Shown: one piece after another, positions 13,437 through 21,053 of the stretch | Position numbering within the stretch: position 1 is the first letter of the stretch | How the letters are laid out: the number at the start of each line of letters is the position of its first letter | DNA from: a virus | Direction: 5' to 3' (one strand) | IMG/VR virus record: IMGVR_UViG_3300027900_000001 | Coordinates: 1-39,217 of that record | DNA: 39,217 nucleotides | Position numbers and translations under genes: made by a program | Notes under the pieces: model-generated | Databases searched by the model: none | What the model was told of the DNA's origin: nothing | What the model saw: the letters and a program-made list of their open reading frames with translations, nothing else

Positions 13437-13646
13437 TTACCCCTCCCCGACCTCAGTAAAAGTGCAATGCGCCTTCCGGATTGTCAGCTCTTTTTCGCTG
13501 ACATGAAATTCACCGATGACAAAGCCGCCGACCCAGATAGCATCCTGATAGGTAATCTGGATTTTCATCCGGTCTTTGTGCAGGTGGTCCACCTTGTAGG
13601 TCTTGCCGATTACTAAAGTTGGGGTTGGCATGGGAGTGCTAATCAT
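13437..13646 (-). CDS. Small phage protein after the helicase-methyltransferase, unrecognised
   Basis: A 69-residue protein, MISTPMPTPTLVIGKTYKVDHLHKDRMKIQ..., with beta strands and a YKV-type barrel pattern. Unlike the AT-rich genes around it, its codon use is like the core phage genes, so it probably belongs to the original operon rather than to array B. Its start overlaps the end of the helicase-methyltransferase gene by eight bases, and its stop is the first base group of the array B boundary. Confidence 0.5.
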   Translation of the reverse strand: MISTPMPTPTLVIGKTYKVDHLHKDRMKIQITYQDAIWVGGFVIGEFHVSEKELTIRKAHCTFTEVGEG

Positions 13647-15804
13647 TAAAAAGGCTCAGTTGATTTTTTTTAGAAACGACAGATTGAATATTTGCCTTCG
13701 CTAAATCATAATAGCTTTCTTTCAACTCAAAGCCAATTCCTTTCCTGCCCATTTTTACAGCTTGGTAAATTTCAGAACCTATACCCATAAAAGGAGTAAA
13801 AACCGTATCGCCTTTATTTGAATAAAGAAGAATAAGGCGTTCAATAGTTTCCAGTTGCAAAGGGCAAATGTGCTTTTCATCATTTTTATCCCTTGCATTT
13901 CTGAATCCCTGCAAAGTGTTTCCATAGTCAATATCCATCCAAACTGGAGAAGCGATTTTCTGCCATAAATCAACTGGCATATCAGTATTAGTTACCGGAT
14001 CGGTTCTTTCACCATCTTTCCGAAAAACCATAACATAATCAGGAATACCCACCCGGCTCATTGTGCTATCCTTTTTAATTTGCTTATGAAGCAATCCAAG
14101 GGCTTTTGTCCGTTGCATTTCAACTACCGGATCTTTCCAAATTGTAACCCTTGAATGATAAACAAACCCGGCATCCTGAAAAGCCGAAAGAATCATTCCT
14201 GAAAAATCTCTGAGCCCTATAAAACCTTCTTTGCCTTTTTGGATTGGTAAGTCCATGCAATGTACGGCTACATTGCGACCCGATTTAACGACCCTGTAAA
14301 GTTCTTTGATAAGAAACCCGAACTGAGTCAAGAACTCCGTGTAGTCCTTTGAATTACCCATATCTTCCAAATGATTTGAGTAAGTGTAAAGTTCTGCAAA
14401 TGGCGGGCTAAAAACTGAAAGACCGACCGATTCATCTGGTAATGATTGAATCAATTGTACTGAATCCCCTCGTTTGATTTCATACAAATCGGTTTTTTCG
14501 GGTGCCGTGTCGATCAATGATTCTTCCATGAATTGACCGTTTAAATTCTCATTAATTGCTTTGCTCATTTCTTTTTGCATTGTTAAAAATTGTTTTTGTT
14601 TTGTGTCGATAGCGGTTTTTACGTTTGCCATTGTATCAGTGGTAATCAGATAAATGTTTACCTCATTCTTTTGCCCGAATCGATAGGAACGTCTTATTGA
14701 TTGGTAAAGCCCCTCAAAACTGAAATCCAATGAAGCAAAAACTTGATTACGGCAGTTTTGGTAGTTCATTCCAAAAGATGCAATCTTAGTTTTGGTAATC
14801 AAAACCCGAAAGTCATTATTTGCAAAGCCCAAAAGCATCCTTTCTTTATACTCAGGCGAATCAGAGCCGGAAACTTCAACCGCATCAGGAATTAATTTTT
14901 TTAATAGCTCGCCTTCCTCATTTTGCTTAATCCAAATGATAAAATTTTCATCAGAATCATTTACAATTTTCGCAACCTCATCCAACCTTTCAACTTTGGT
15001 AATCCTTAATTCCTGATTAAAATTTGTTGCTGAAATAATGGCATCATTAAAGATCCTGCCATTATCTCTTTTGGGCGTTTTAATTTCATGCTCAATAAAA
15101 TTCAAATAAGGCAAATCATATCCTTCCATCTCAAATCCAATATCCTTAGGGTTGTTAAGCATTATTGCCCATGTTCCAACAAACCGATAAAACAGTTTAA
15201 CAGCATGGCCCTTTAGCCTCCATTTAGCCGTTTCCCCTCCATCATGAATAAAATACATTGCAAGCATTTCATTTCGACTCATTACGTCTAAAAACTCAGA
15301 ATGATTGCCTAGTTCCATTGGATCATTAGGGCTTGGAGTAGCGGTGCAAGCTAATTTGTAAGGGGTTTTTGAAAACAAATCAATTATTTGTTTTTTGGTA
15401 GCACCCTCAAAGTTTTTCAAAATTGAACTTTCATCCAGCACAATACCAGAATATTTGTTGCAGTCCAAATTATCTAATTGCTCATAATTCCAGACTTCAA
15501 TAAAATCTGACGGAATGTTAAAGTTTGCCATTTCCTTAATTGTTTGACCTTTTACAGCCAAAGGTGCCAGAATCAAAACAGGCTTATTTGTTTTTTTTGA
15601 AACCTGATTGGCCCATTCCAACTGCATGAATGTTTTCCCAAGTCCACAATCGGCAAAAATTGCATACTTACCAGCTTTTAAGGCTCGTTTGATTATGAAT
15701 TTTTGAAATGGGAATAATAGTGGATTCAGTTCTGATTCTGCAATTTCAAAACCAGAATGAATAATTGACTTTTGCTTTGCTTTTAAAAATTCTGAATATT
15801 CCAT
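13639..15804 (-). CDS. Helicase-DNA methyltransferase fusion
   Basis: A 721-residue protein starting at 15804 (MEYSEFLKAKQK). The first half is an SF2/SNF2-like translocase: ADCGLGKTFMQLEW (Walker A), VLDESSILKNF (DES in the DEAD-box position), ACTATPSPNDP (motif III) and RSYRFGQKNEV (motif VI). The second half is a beta-class DNA methyltransferase: SPPF (motif IV) near residue 455 and FTPFMGIGSE (motif I) near the C-terminus. The order of helicase then methyltransferase resembles a Type ISP restriction enzyme without its nuclease. It is likely to modify phage DNA. The gene is AT-rich compared with its neighbours and may have been acquired. Confidence 0.82.
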   Translation of the reverse strand: MEYSEFLKAKQKSIIHSGFEIAESELNPLLFPFQKFIIKRALKAGKYAIFADCGLGKTFMQLEWANQVSKKTNKPVLILAPLAVKGQTIKEMANFNIPSDFIEVWNYEQLDNLDCNKYSGIVLDESSILKNFEGATKKQIIDLFSKTPYKLACTATPSPNDPMELGNHSEFLDVMSRNEMLAMYFIHDGGETAKWRLKGHAVKLFYRFVGTWAIMLNNPKDIGFEMEGYDLPYLNFIEHEIKTPKRDNGRIFNDAIISATNFNQELRITKVERLDEVAKIVNDSDENFIIWIKQNEEGELLKKLIPDAVEVSGSDSPEYKERMLLGFANNDFRVLITKTKIASFGMNYQNCRNQVFASLDFSFEGLYQSIRRSYRFGQKNEVNIYLITTDTMANVKTAIDTKQKQFLTMQKEMSKAINENLNGQFMEESLIDTAPEKTDLYEIKRGDSVQLIQSLPDESVGLSVFSPPFAELYTYSNHLEDMGNSKDYTEFLTQFGFLIKELYRVVKSGRNVAVHCMDLPIQKGKEGFIGLRDFSGMILSAFQDAGFVYHSRVTIWKDPVVEMQRTKALGLLHKQIKKDSTMSRVGIPDYVMVFRKDGERTDPVTNTDMPVDLWQKIASPVWMDIDYGNTLQGFRNARDKNDEKHICPLQLETIERLILLYSNKGDTVFTPFMGIGSEIYQAVKMGRKGIGFELKESYYDLAKANIQSVVSKKNQLSLFND

Positions 15805-15866
15805 TTTTTTTTCTTTGGTTTTAAGACCGGCCCGGCACCTTTCAGCCACCGGGCCAGTTGCTTCAT
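15783..15866 (-). CDS. Short reading frame between Gp157-like and helicase genes (possible gene remnant)
   Basis: A 27-residue frame, MKQLARWLKGAGPVLKPKKKKW plus five residues. Its ATG overlaps the stop of the Gp157-like gene (ATGA), and its 3' end overlaps the start of the helicase-methyltransferase. The first 50 bases have core-phage codon use; the rest turns AT-rich. It may be a real tiny basic peptide or the stub of a gene replaced by the acquired fusion gene. Confidence 0.3.
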   Translation of the reverse strand: MKQLARWLKGAGPVLKPKKKKWNIQNF

Positions 15867-16366
15867 CTTATTGTCAAACTGATGTTTTCCCTCAAAGTAG
15901 CTCCCTCAATCTCTTCACCGGCCTTCAGCGCATTGCTGATTGTCGACTTGCTGACCTCTTTTTTGATGACCCAGAACAATTCAGGCAGGGCATCTTCGTC
16001 AGTGATTTCAACACTCTGGCTTTTCCGGGTGCTGATTTTCAAAAGGTCGGTTTCATGCCGCCGGATTCCCTTGCCGTCTTCCTCACCGAAAACCAGTAGG
16101 GCTTGCAACAAGGCTTCCCGGAGCCGAAGGACTGTATTCTCTTTCGTCTTTTTGATAGCCTGCACCCGCTTAATCTCAGCGGCTGCGGCCTCGGCCTCGG
16201 ATTCCAGTTTCAGAATCACCTTGGCATATCCTTCGGCTTTGGCTGCGAAAGATTCCCGGGTTATGGTAAGTTCCTGCTCCATTTCAGGAGTCAGCTCGCC
16301 GCCGGCCTCTTCAATAAGAGAGGCCAGCTCGAGGTATTGTGCGGTGATGTTCCAGATGTTTGCCAT
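15863..16366 (-). CDS. Siphovirus Gp157-like protein
   Basis: A 167-residue protein. I use the ATG at 16366 (MANIWNITAQYLELA), five bases after the ERF gene. The N-terminal helical pattern IWNITAQYLELASLIEE and EMEQELTITRESFAAKAEGYAKVI matches the Gp157 family, found in siphophages near recombination genes. The middle is a coiled coil rich in Ala/Glu (LESEAEAAAAEIKRVQAI). The C-terminal half has strands such as LKISTRKSQSVEI. Gp157 has been linked with phage resistance and recombination, but its role is not settled. Confidence 0.8.
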   Translation of the reverse strand: MANIWNITAQYLELASLIEEAGGELTPEMEQELTITRESFAAKAEGYAKVILKLESEAEAAAAEIKRVQAIKKTKENTVLRLREALLQALLVFGEEDGKGIRRHETDLLKISTRKSQSVEITDEDALPELFWVIKKEVSKSTISNALKAGEEIEGATLRENISLTIR

Positions 16367-16370
16367 GACT

Positions 16371-16973
16371 TTAAAAGGGAATTTCGTTATTATCTTCTGC
16401 TTCTGCCATGTAGGAGTGCTTTTGCGACTCAGTAAGGGTGGCGGCCTGCAATGCTGCAACTTGCTCAGCGTTCAACTGGAAGACCTGCTGTGCGGCTTCT
16501 ATGGCTCCTGAATCGCCGGACTTCACTCGCTCGAGTAAAGCCTGCCATTGCTTATCGCTTATCAGCTTTTTCGCCGGGGCTTTGGCTGGCTGCGGGGCTG
16601 CGCTCTGGCTATCGGGGTCGGCTTCGGTCTCGTCGATAAGGAAGAGGCCATTCAAAGCATACTTCCGGGCGTAACTGGATGCGCTTCCGGTGGCTTGCTC
16701 TGCACTCATGCCCTTGTGTTCGGCAAGCTCTGCAAAACCATTTACGCAGGTGGATTGCCCACCTATGGTAAGGCAGGCGGTGGCCTTCATGAAGAAGCGA
16801 TTGCCGATGCAGACTATTTCATCGGTCAGGATAAGGGTCGCATTATGTTTAACCAAAACTGGTTTGGCAACCTCAAGTATGTCCTCGCAGGACCGATACC
16901 GGAATTTTGCGCCGAAGTTGCTCTGATTTGCCTTCGGCACTTTGATTTCTTTTTGAATTGCTGTTAAACTCAT
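16371..16973 (-). CDS. ERF-family single-strand annealing protein
   Basis: A 200-residue protein. The ERF core is clear: FGAKFRYRSCEDILEVAKPVL at 20-40, LILTDEIVCIGNRFFMKATA, and ATGSASSYARKYALNGLFLID at 94-114. ERF proteins anneal complementary single strands in phage recombination and genome circularisation. The linker (PQPAKAPAKK) leads to a helical C-terminal part. The protein ends EAEDNNEIPF, an acidic tail ending in Pro-Phe like that of SSB proteins, which is unusual and may recruit replication partners. It lies next to an SSB-like gene. Confidence 0.88.
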   Translation of the reverse strand: MSLTAIQKEIKVPKANQSNFGAKFRYRSCEDILEVAKPVLVKHNATLILTDEIVCIGNRFFMKATACLTIGGQSTCVNGFAELAEHKGMSAEQATGSASSYARKYALNGLFLIDETEADPDSQSAAPQPAKAPAKKLISDKQWQALLERVKSGDSGAIEAAQQVFQLNAEQVAALQAATLTESQKHSYMAEAEDNNEIPF

Positions 16974-16982
16974 GGTCGTAAA

Positions 16983-17282
16983 TTAGAATGGTAAATCGTC
17001 GTCATCTGAAACTTGCGCTGCTGCCGCCGATCCTGCGGGCTTTGCTCCCGGGGTTTCACTAGCCCATACCGTCTTGCCATTGCCGATGTAAACTTTTGCG
17101 GCTTTGGCTTCTCGTTCTTCTTTGGACTGCCCGGTAGTAATGGCAACATCGTTGCCAAATTTGTCAGCATCATCATTGACTGCGATGCTGATAGAGTAAT
17201 ACTTCTGTCCATTCTTACCCTCGGTAATTTTAGACCTGTCGATTTTTGCGAGGTCTATGCTCGCTGAAATTATTCGTGCCAT
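16983..17282 (-). CDS. SSB-like single-stranded DNA-binding protein
   Basis: A 99-residue protein that begins MARIISASIDLAKIDRSKI and has OB-fold-like strands (YYSISIAVNDD, DVAITTGQS, KVYIGNGKTVWA). It ends in the acidic tail DDDDLPF, the hallmark of bacterial SSB C-termini that bind partner proteins. It is shorter than a usual SSB, and the classic OB pattern is only partly visible. It is placed before the ERF gene, so it may coat single strands for annealing. A near-leaderless promoter lies four bases upstream. Confidence 0.7.
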   Translation of the reverse strand: MARIISASIDLAKIDRSKITEGKNGQKYYSISIAVNDDADKFGNDVAITTGQSKEEREAKAAKVYIGNGKTVWASETPGAKPAGSAAAAQVSDDDDLPF

Positions 17283-17286
17283 GGCG

Positions 17287-17317
17287 CAAAGAAAAAGGGA
17301 TTAAATTTAATTACAAA
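17287..17317 (-). promoter_or_regulatory. Promoter of the SSB-ERF-Gp157 operon
   Basis: On the minus strand: TTTG (17317-17314), spacer 19, then TTTCTTTG (17294-17287; one mismatch to TAnnTTTG). Only CGCC separates it from the ATG at 17282, so the mRNA is likely leaderless or nearly so. The -33 box overlaps the end of the upstream coiled-coil gene. Confidence 0.6.
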
Positions 17318-18012
17318 AAAAATTTTAAATAAATGGCAAAACTTCCAAAAAGGACCAGATTGCCGACAAGCATAAAAAGGGCAATCATCCGCCACTTGGA
17401 TGCTGCGGCTTCGGATTTGAATGCTGCGGCTTCGGATTCTTCAAGTTCAGCCATTGCGGTCTGCAACGCTTTTTTCGCATCGGTCAGCTTATTATAGCTT
17501 TCCGCTTCGGTTGCCTCCAGTTGAATCACCCGCTTTTTCAACCTTTCAACAGATTCCTGCAATTGCTCTTTTTCCTGAGTAAGCACCGTTTGTTCTTCTA
17601 TTAAACCACCTAATTGATTGTTTAGGTTTTTGATAGTTTCGAGACAATTTTTGTTATCACGCAATTCACGCTCAGTCTCTTCTAATTCAAAAACCCTTTT
17701 ATTCAGCCTTTCAATGCTAAGTTCCATTTGGCCTTTATCAAGATTTTGAAGAACAGTAGCTCTGCGCCTCCAATATCGATGCTTATCACTTTCTTGTTGC
17801 AGCATCCTCTCTACCACTTCCACCTGAAGCAGTTCCTCTGCAATTTTAGTAGGTAAAACAAAAGTGCCTTCAGGCTTAGTTCTCGCCTTTAGGTTATACT
17901 CCATTTGGCAGTGCCCATCGGCAATGTGAGTTACAAAAAACCGGCCTCGACCGATTCCAAAGCGGATACCCTCTCCCAGATACAGCCGCTCTCTTTTGAT
18001 GAACTTTGACAT
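17311..18012 (-). CDS. Coiled-coil protein with C-terminal membrane anchor
   Basis: A 233-residue protein starting at 18012 (MSKFIKRERLYLGEG); an earlier ATG at 18033 would overlap the promoter. It has a small N-terminal beta domain (RFGIGRGRFFVTHIADGHC), a long coiled coil from about residue 80 to 195 with two similar heptad blocks (SIERLNKRVFELEETE and SVERLKKRVIQLEATE), and a final hydrophobic segment, MIALFMLVGNLVLFGSFAIYL. It is a tail-anchored membrane protein of unknown function. It is the first gene leftward from the divergent promoter, so probably an early gene. Confidence 0.6.
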   Translation of the reverse strand: MSKFIKRERLYLGEGIRFGIGRGRFFVTHIADGHCQMEYNLKARTKPEGTFVLPTKIAEELLQVEVVERMLQQESDKHRYWRRRATVLQNLDKGQMELSIERLNKRVFELEETERELRDNKNCLETIKNLNNQLGGLIEEQTVLTQEKEQLQESVERLKKRVIQLEATEAESYNKLTDAKKALQTAMAELEESEAAAFKSEAAASKWRMIALFMLVGNLVLFGSFAIYLKFFL

Positions 18013-18026
18013 TTGTTGAAAATATT

Positions 18027-18062
18027 TTTGCAAATAAAAAAGACTTAGTTTTAATTTGCAAA
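18027..18062. promoter_or_regulatory. Compact symmetric divergent promoter with two TTTGCAAA palindromes
   Basis: Plus strand: TTTG (18027-18030), 20 bases, TTAATTTG (18051-18058). Minus strand: TTTG (18062-18059), 20 bases, TTTATTTG (18038-18031). Each TTTGCAAA palindrome (18027-18034 and 18055-18062) gives the -33 box for one direction and the end of the -7 box for the other. RNA polymerase can therefore serve only one direction at a time. Confidence 0.65.
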
Positions 18063-18079
18063 AAAAATTTTAAATAATT

Positions 18080-18292
18080 ATGAATCCGACCAATCTGCCC
18101 ATTACAATCTGGGCCTTTACTCAAAAGTATGGACTACCTTATTACATTACCCGCAGGCTTGTATCTGAGGGGGCAATGCTGACCGTGCAGTCTGCAACTG
18201 GTCGCCTGATGCTGATGGACATTCAATCCAATATAGTGCAGGCAACACAGGCAAAGAAATTGAAACCGGGCCGCAAAAGCAGCAAGAAATGA
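18080..18292 (+). CDS. Small helix-turn-helix (MerR/excisionase-like) protein
   Basis: A 70-residue protein (MNPTNLPITIWAFTQKYGLPYYITRRLVSEGAML...). The stretch WAFTQKYGLPYYITRRLVSEG fits a helix-turn-helix of the winged MerR/Xis type, followed by a small beta wing (LTVQSATGRLMLMD) and a basic tail, KKLKPGRKSSKK. It is the first gene rightward from the divergent promoter and so could regulate it. No integrase is seen, so an excisionase role is less likely than regulation. Its stop overlaps the methyltransferase start by four bases. Confidence 0.55.
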   Translation: MNPTNLPITIWAFTQKYGLPYYITRRLVSEGAMLTVQSATGRLMLMDIQSNIVQATQAKKLKPGRKSSKK

Positions 18293-18834
18293 AAGCCACC
18301 GGAGTCTGGTCTCAAAAGGAGGCCGAAAGCAATCACCAATTCAGCCCGGCACTGGCTAAACTTCTGGCTGGCCGGGTTTTTCGCAATTCACATTCAGTCT
18401 TTGACATTGGATGCGGCCCGGGTAAATATGTGGATTACCTTGTATCACAGGGCATCCCTGCAATCGGGGTCGATGGCACTTCATTCGGGAAACAATTACA
18501 GCATGACCTGACCAAACCATTCCCGGATGACTTTATCACAGGCGGTCATGCCATTCTTTCCCTCGAAGTTGCTGAACATATCCCGGCTGAATTTGAGGAC
18601 AGCTTTCTGCATAACCTGATTAAGTTCAGCAGCGGCCTGATAGTTCTTTCATGGGCAATCCCGGAACAGGGCGGCTTTGGCCATGTAAACGAGAGGTCTA
18701 ATCCCTATGTTATCAGGAAAATGGCCGAATATGGTTATAACTTGCAGCCTTTCATGACCAACTTTTTGCGGCAATCCCTGAAAAGAGATGACTGCTGGTG
18801 GTTTCGTAATTCAATCTTTGTTTTCTCATGCTAA
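18289..18834 (+). CDS. SAM-dependent methyltransferase (class I)
   Basis: A 181-residue protein with the Rossmann fold signatures of class I methyltransferases: VFDIGCGPGKYVDYLVSQG (motif I), IGVDGTS (motif II acidic loop) and ILSLEVAEHIPAEF (motif IV region). The substrate is unknown. The pattern is like small-molecule, lipid or glycan methyltransferases rather than DNA adenine or cytosine enzymes (no DPPY/NPPF). It is tightly placed between the HTH protein and the primase-helicase. Confidence 0.78.
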   Translation: MKATGVWSQKEAESNHQFSPALAKLLAGRVFRNSHSVFDIGCGPGKYVDYLVSQGIPAIGVDGTSFGKQLQHDLTKPFPDDFITGGHAILSLEVAEHIPAEFEDSFLHNLIKFSSGLIVLSWAIPEQGGFGHVNERSNPYVIRKMAEYGYNLQPFMTNFLRQSLKRDDCWWFRNSIFVFSC

Positions 18835-21053
18835 TTTCATTATTCAAATCATCACAAAAAGGAATCAGGAATCCGATACCGGAAGAAGACCTGACATTCA
18901 CGGCCTACATCGAAGGCATCCGGGAAGGCCATTGGTACATTGAAGTTATGGCCTATCGGCAGGAAAAGTCCGAGGAAAAAAAGCGGCAACTTCCGGCGGT
19001 AACTCCTTCGGGGCAATTCAAAAAGCAGGGAAAAGAAGGCCTTGTCGAGCATTCAGGGGTTATCTGCATTGACATAGATGCAAAGGATAACGAGGGCGTT
19101 AATATGCGCAACTTGCTAACTGATGAATATCTGCTGGCAATGCACCTTTCTACCGGCGGCGAGGGTTATGCAGCCTACTTCAAAGTCGACCCAAATAAGC
19201 ATCTGGATGCTTTTCTAGCCCTTGAAAAAAGGCTGGCAGATAAGTACCACATCATTATTGACCCGGCCTGCAAAGATGTTTCCCGGCTTCGGTTCGTATC
19301 CTTTGATACCGAGGCCTATTTGGCAACAAAGCCAATTCCGGTTTTCAAATCGTACCTGCCGAAATCCAAGTCAGCTCCCATAATGAAGGTTTACCCGCAT
19401 GGTGAACACGACATCGAGTTTATCATGGCTCAGATTGAAAGTAAGCGCATTGACCTGACCGATTCCTATGCTGACTGGATTAAAATCGGCTTTGCCATTG
19501 CATCCAAATACAAGGAAGCCGGCTATGACCTGTTTCACCGGATAAGCCAGATTTCCAGTAAGTACAAGCCAGAGCAATGCGAAAAAAAGTATAAGCAGCT
19601 CTGCCAAAGTACCCATAACTCGGTAACCTTCGCCTCTTTCATGTATCTGGCAAAGAATGCAGGGGTGGATATTCAGACCAAGGAGACAAAGCATATTGTC
19701 GCTACGGCAAAGGCGCACAAGCTCAGGGTCGGCACCAACGGCGGACCGAAGGACATTAACTCGGCAACTGATTCAGCACTCCGCATTCTGAAAGAGATTG
19801 ATCAGGTCGAGGTGGACCAACTGGACCAGATAGTTGCGGACACCATGCAGCTTGATTTGAAAGACCTCAAAGCTGTTGCCGAAGACACTCCGGTAAAACA
19901 AATCAAGTCCTTTCTTCGGTCATATAACCTACGATTTAATACCGTTACCCGCAATGTAGAGTTGGACGGCAGCCCGATTACAGACCAAGACATTAACAAC
20001 ATCTACCTTGATTGCCTTGAGTCTTTCGGGAAAAAAGAGGTCAGCATGCAGCTTATTCAGGCGATTATTGACTCGCACTTTGTCATTCAGTACAATCCTT
20101 TTTTGGAGTTCTTTTCTGCCAACCAAAACCGCCATGCAGAAGGCCATCTGGAAGCACTGGCAAGGTGTGTAAGGTCTGGCAGCCAGACTCAGGAGTTTGT
20201 CGAGTTGATGGTCAGGAAATGGGTTTGCTCAGTGGTTGCATCCATGCACGGTGAATACTCAGTTATTATTCTAGTCCTTTGCGGAAATCAGGGTATTGGA
20301 AAAACAAACTTCTTCCGCAATCTGCTACCTGCATCCCTGCGGTCCTATTACGGCGAAAGTAAACTGGATGCCGGAAAAGACGACGAAATATTGATGTGCA
20401 AAAAGATTATCCTTTGCGATGACGAATTCGGCGGCAAATCCAAGCAGGAAGCAAAGAAACTCAAGGAGCTTTCTTCCAAGCAGACATTCAGCATCCGGAA
20501 GCCATACGGCAGGGTGCATGAAGACCTGAATAGGTATGCAGTTCTTTGCGGCACTTCCAACGACGAAGAGGTAATCAACGACCCGACCGGTAACCGCCGG
20601 ATTCTGCCCATATCAGTCTCAGACATTGACTGGGAGGCGTATAATGAGATTGATAAGGACTTGCTTTTTATTGAGGCTCTGCATGAATACCGGACAAAAG
20701 GTGCAGATTCATGGCAGCTAAGCCGGGCCGATATTGGCTATCTGGACCAGCTGACCTACAACAATGTGCAGCCGGCAGCGGAAAAAGAATTGTTCCTGAA
20801 ATTTTTCTATATTCCAGAAACTTTTCTGGAGTCATCAGGCGAATGGATGACCAATACCGAAATCAAAGATTACATCGAGACTCGGACCAAGCAGCACATC
20901 AGTTCGCACAAGTTGGGGGCGATTTTGAAGACGATGGGTGCCAAAAAGCACAATCGAAGGGAGAAAGGCTTCTGTGGTTGTTACTTTGTGGTTAGATATG
21001 ACTACGCCGAAAAACACCCCTATCAAGTTGATACTCAGATTGCTCCGTTCTAG
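18828..21053 (+). CDS. Primase-helicase with BT4734/VirE-like N-terminus (VapE/VirE type)
   Basis: A 741-residue replication protein. The N-terminal part (up to about residue 175) has the BT4734/VirE archaeo-eukaryotic primase-like pattern, with GVICIDIDAKDNEG carrying the Asp pair and MHLSTGGEGYAAYFKV. A PriCT-like helical segment follows (YADWIKIGFAIASKYKEAGYDLFHRIS). The C-terminal half is a VirE/VapE P-loop domain: VLCGNQGIGKTNF near residue 485, IILCDDEFGG near 530 and LCGTSNDEEVINDPTGNRR. It should prime and unwind at the origin. A candidate origin lies directly downstream. Confidence 0.85.
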   Translation: MLISLFKSSQKGIRNPIPEEDLTFTAYIEGIREGHWYIEVMAYRQEKSEEKKRQLPAVTPSGQFKKQGKEGLVEHSGVICIDIDAKDNEGVNMRNLLTDEYLLAMHLSTGGEGYAAYFKVDPNKHLDAFLALEKRLADKYHIIIDPACKDVSRLRFVSFDTEAYLATKPIPVFKSYLPKSKSAPIMKVYPHGEHDIEFIMAQIESKRIDLTDSYADWIKIGFAIASKYKEAGYDLFHRISQISSKYKPEQCEKKYKQLCQSTHNSVTFASFMYLAKNAGVDIQTKETKHIVATAKAHKLRVGTNGGPKDINSATDSALRILKEIDQVEVDQLDQIVADTMQLDLKDLKAVAEDTPVKQIKSFLRSYNLRFNTVTRNVELDGSPITDQDINNIYLDCLESFGKKEVSMQLIQAIIDSHFVIQYNPFLEFFSANQNRHAEGHLEALARCVRSGSQTQEFVELMVRKWVCSVVASMHGEYSVIILVLCGNQGIGKTNFFRNLLPASLRSYYGESKLDAGKDDEILMCKKIILCDDEFGGKSKQEAKKLKELSSKQTFSIRKPYGRVHEDLNRYAVLCGTSNDEEVINDPTGNRRILPISVSDIDWEAYNEIDKDLLFIEALHEYRTKGADSWQLSRADIGYLDQLTYNNVQPAAEKELFLKFFYIPETFLESSGEWMTNTEIKDYIETRTKQHISSHKLGAILKTMGAKKHNRREKGFCGCYFVVRYDYAEKHPYQVDTQIAPF

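Noticed and set aside
15858-16967. Long plus-strand open frames opposite the Gp157-like and ERF genes
   Set aside because: They are mirror frames of GC-rich coding sequence; the minus-strand proteins have clear families.
18080-18292. HTH protein as an excisionase with a temperate life cycle
   Set aside because: No integrase, attachment site or repressor gene was found; a regulator of the divergent promoter is simpler.
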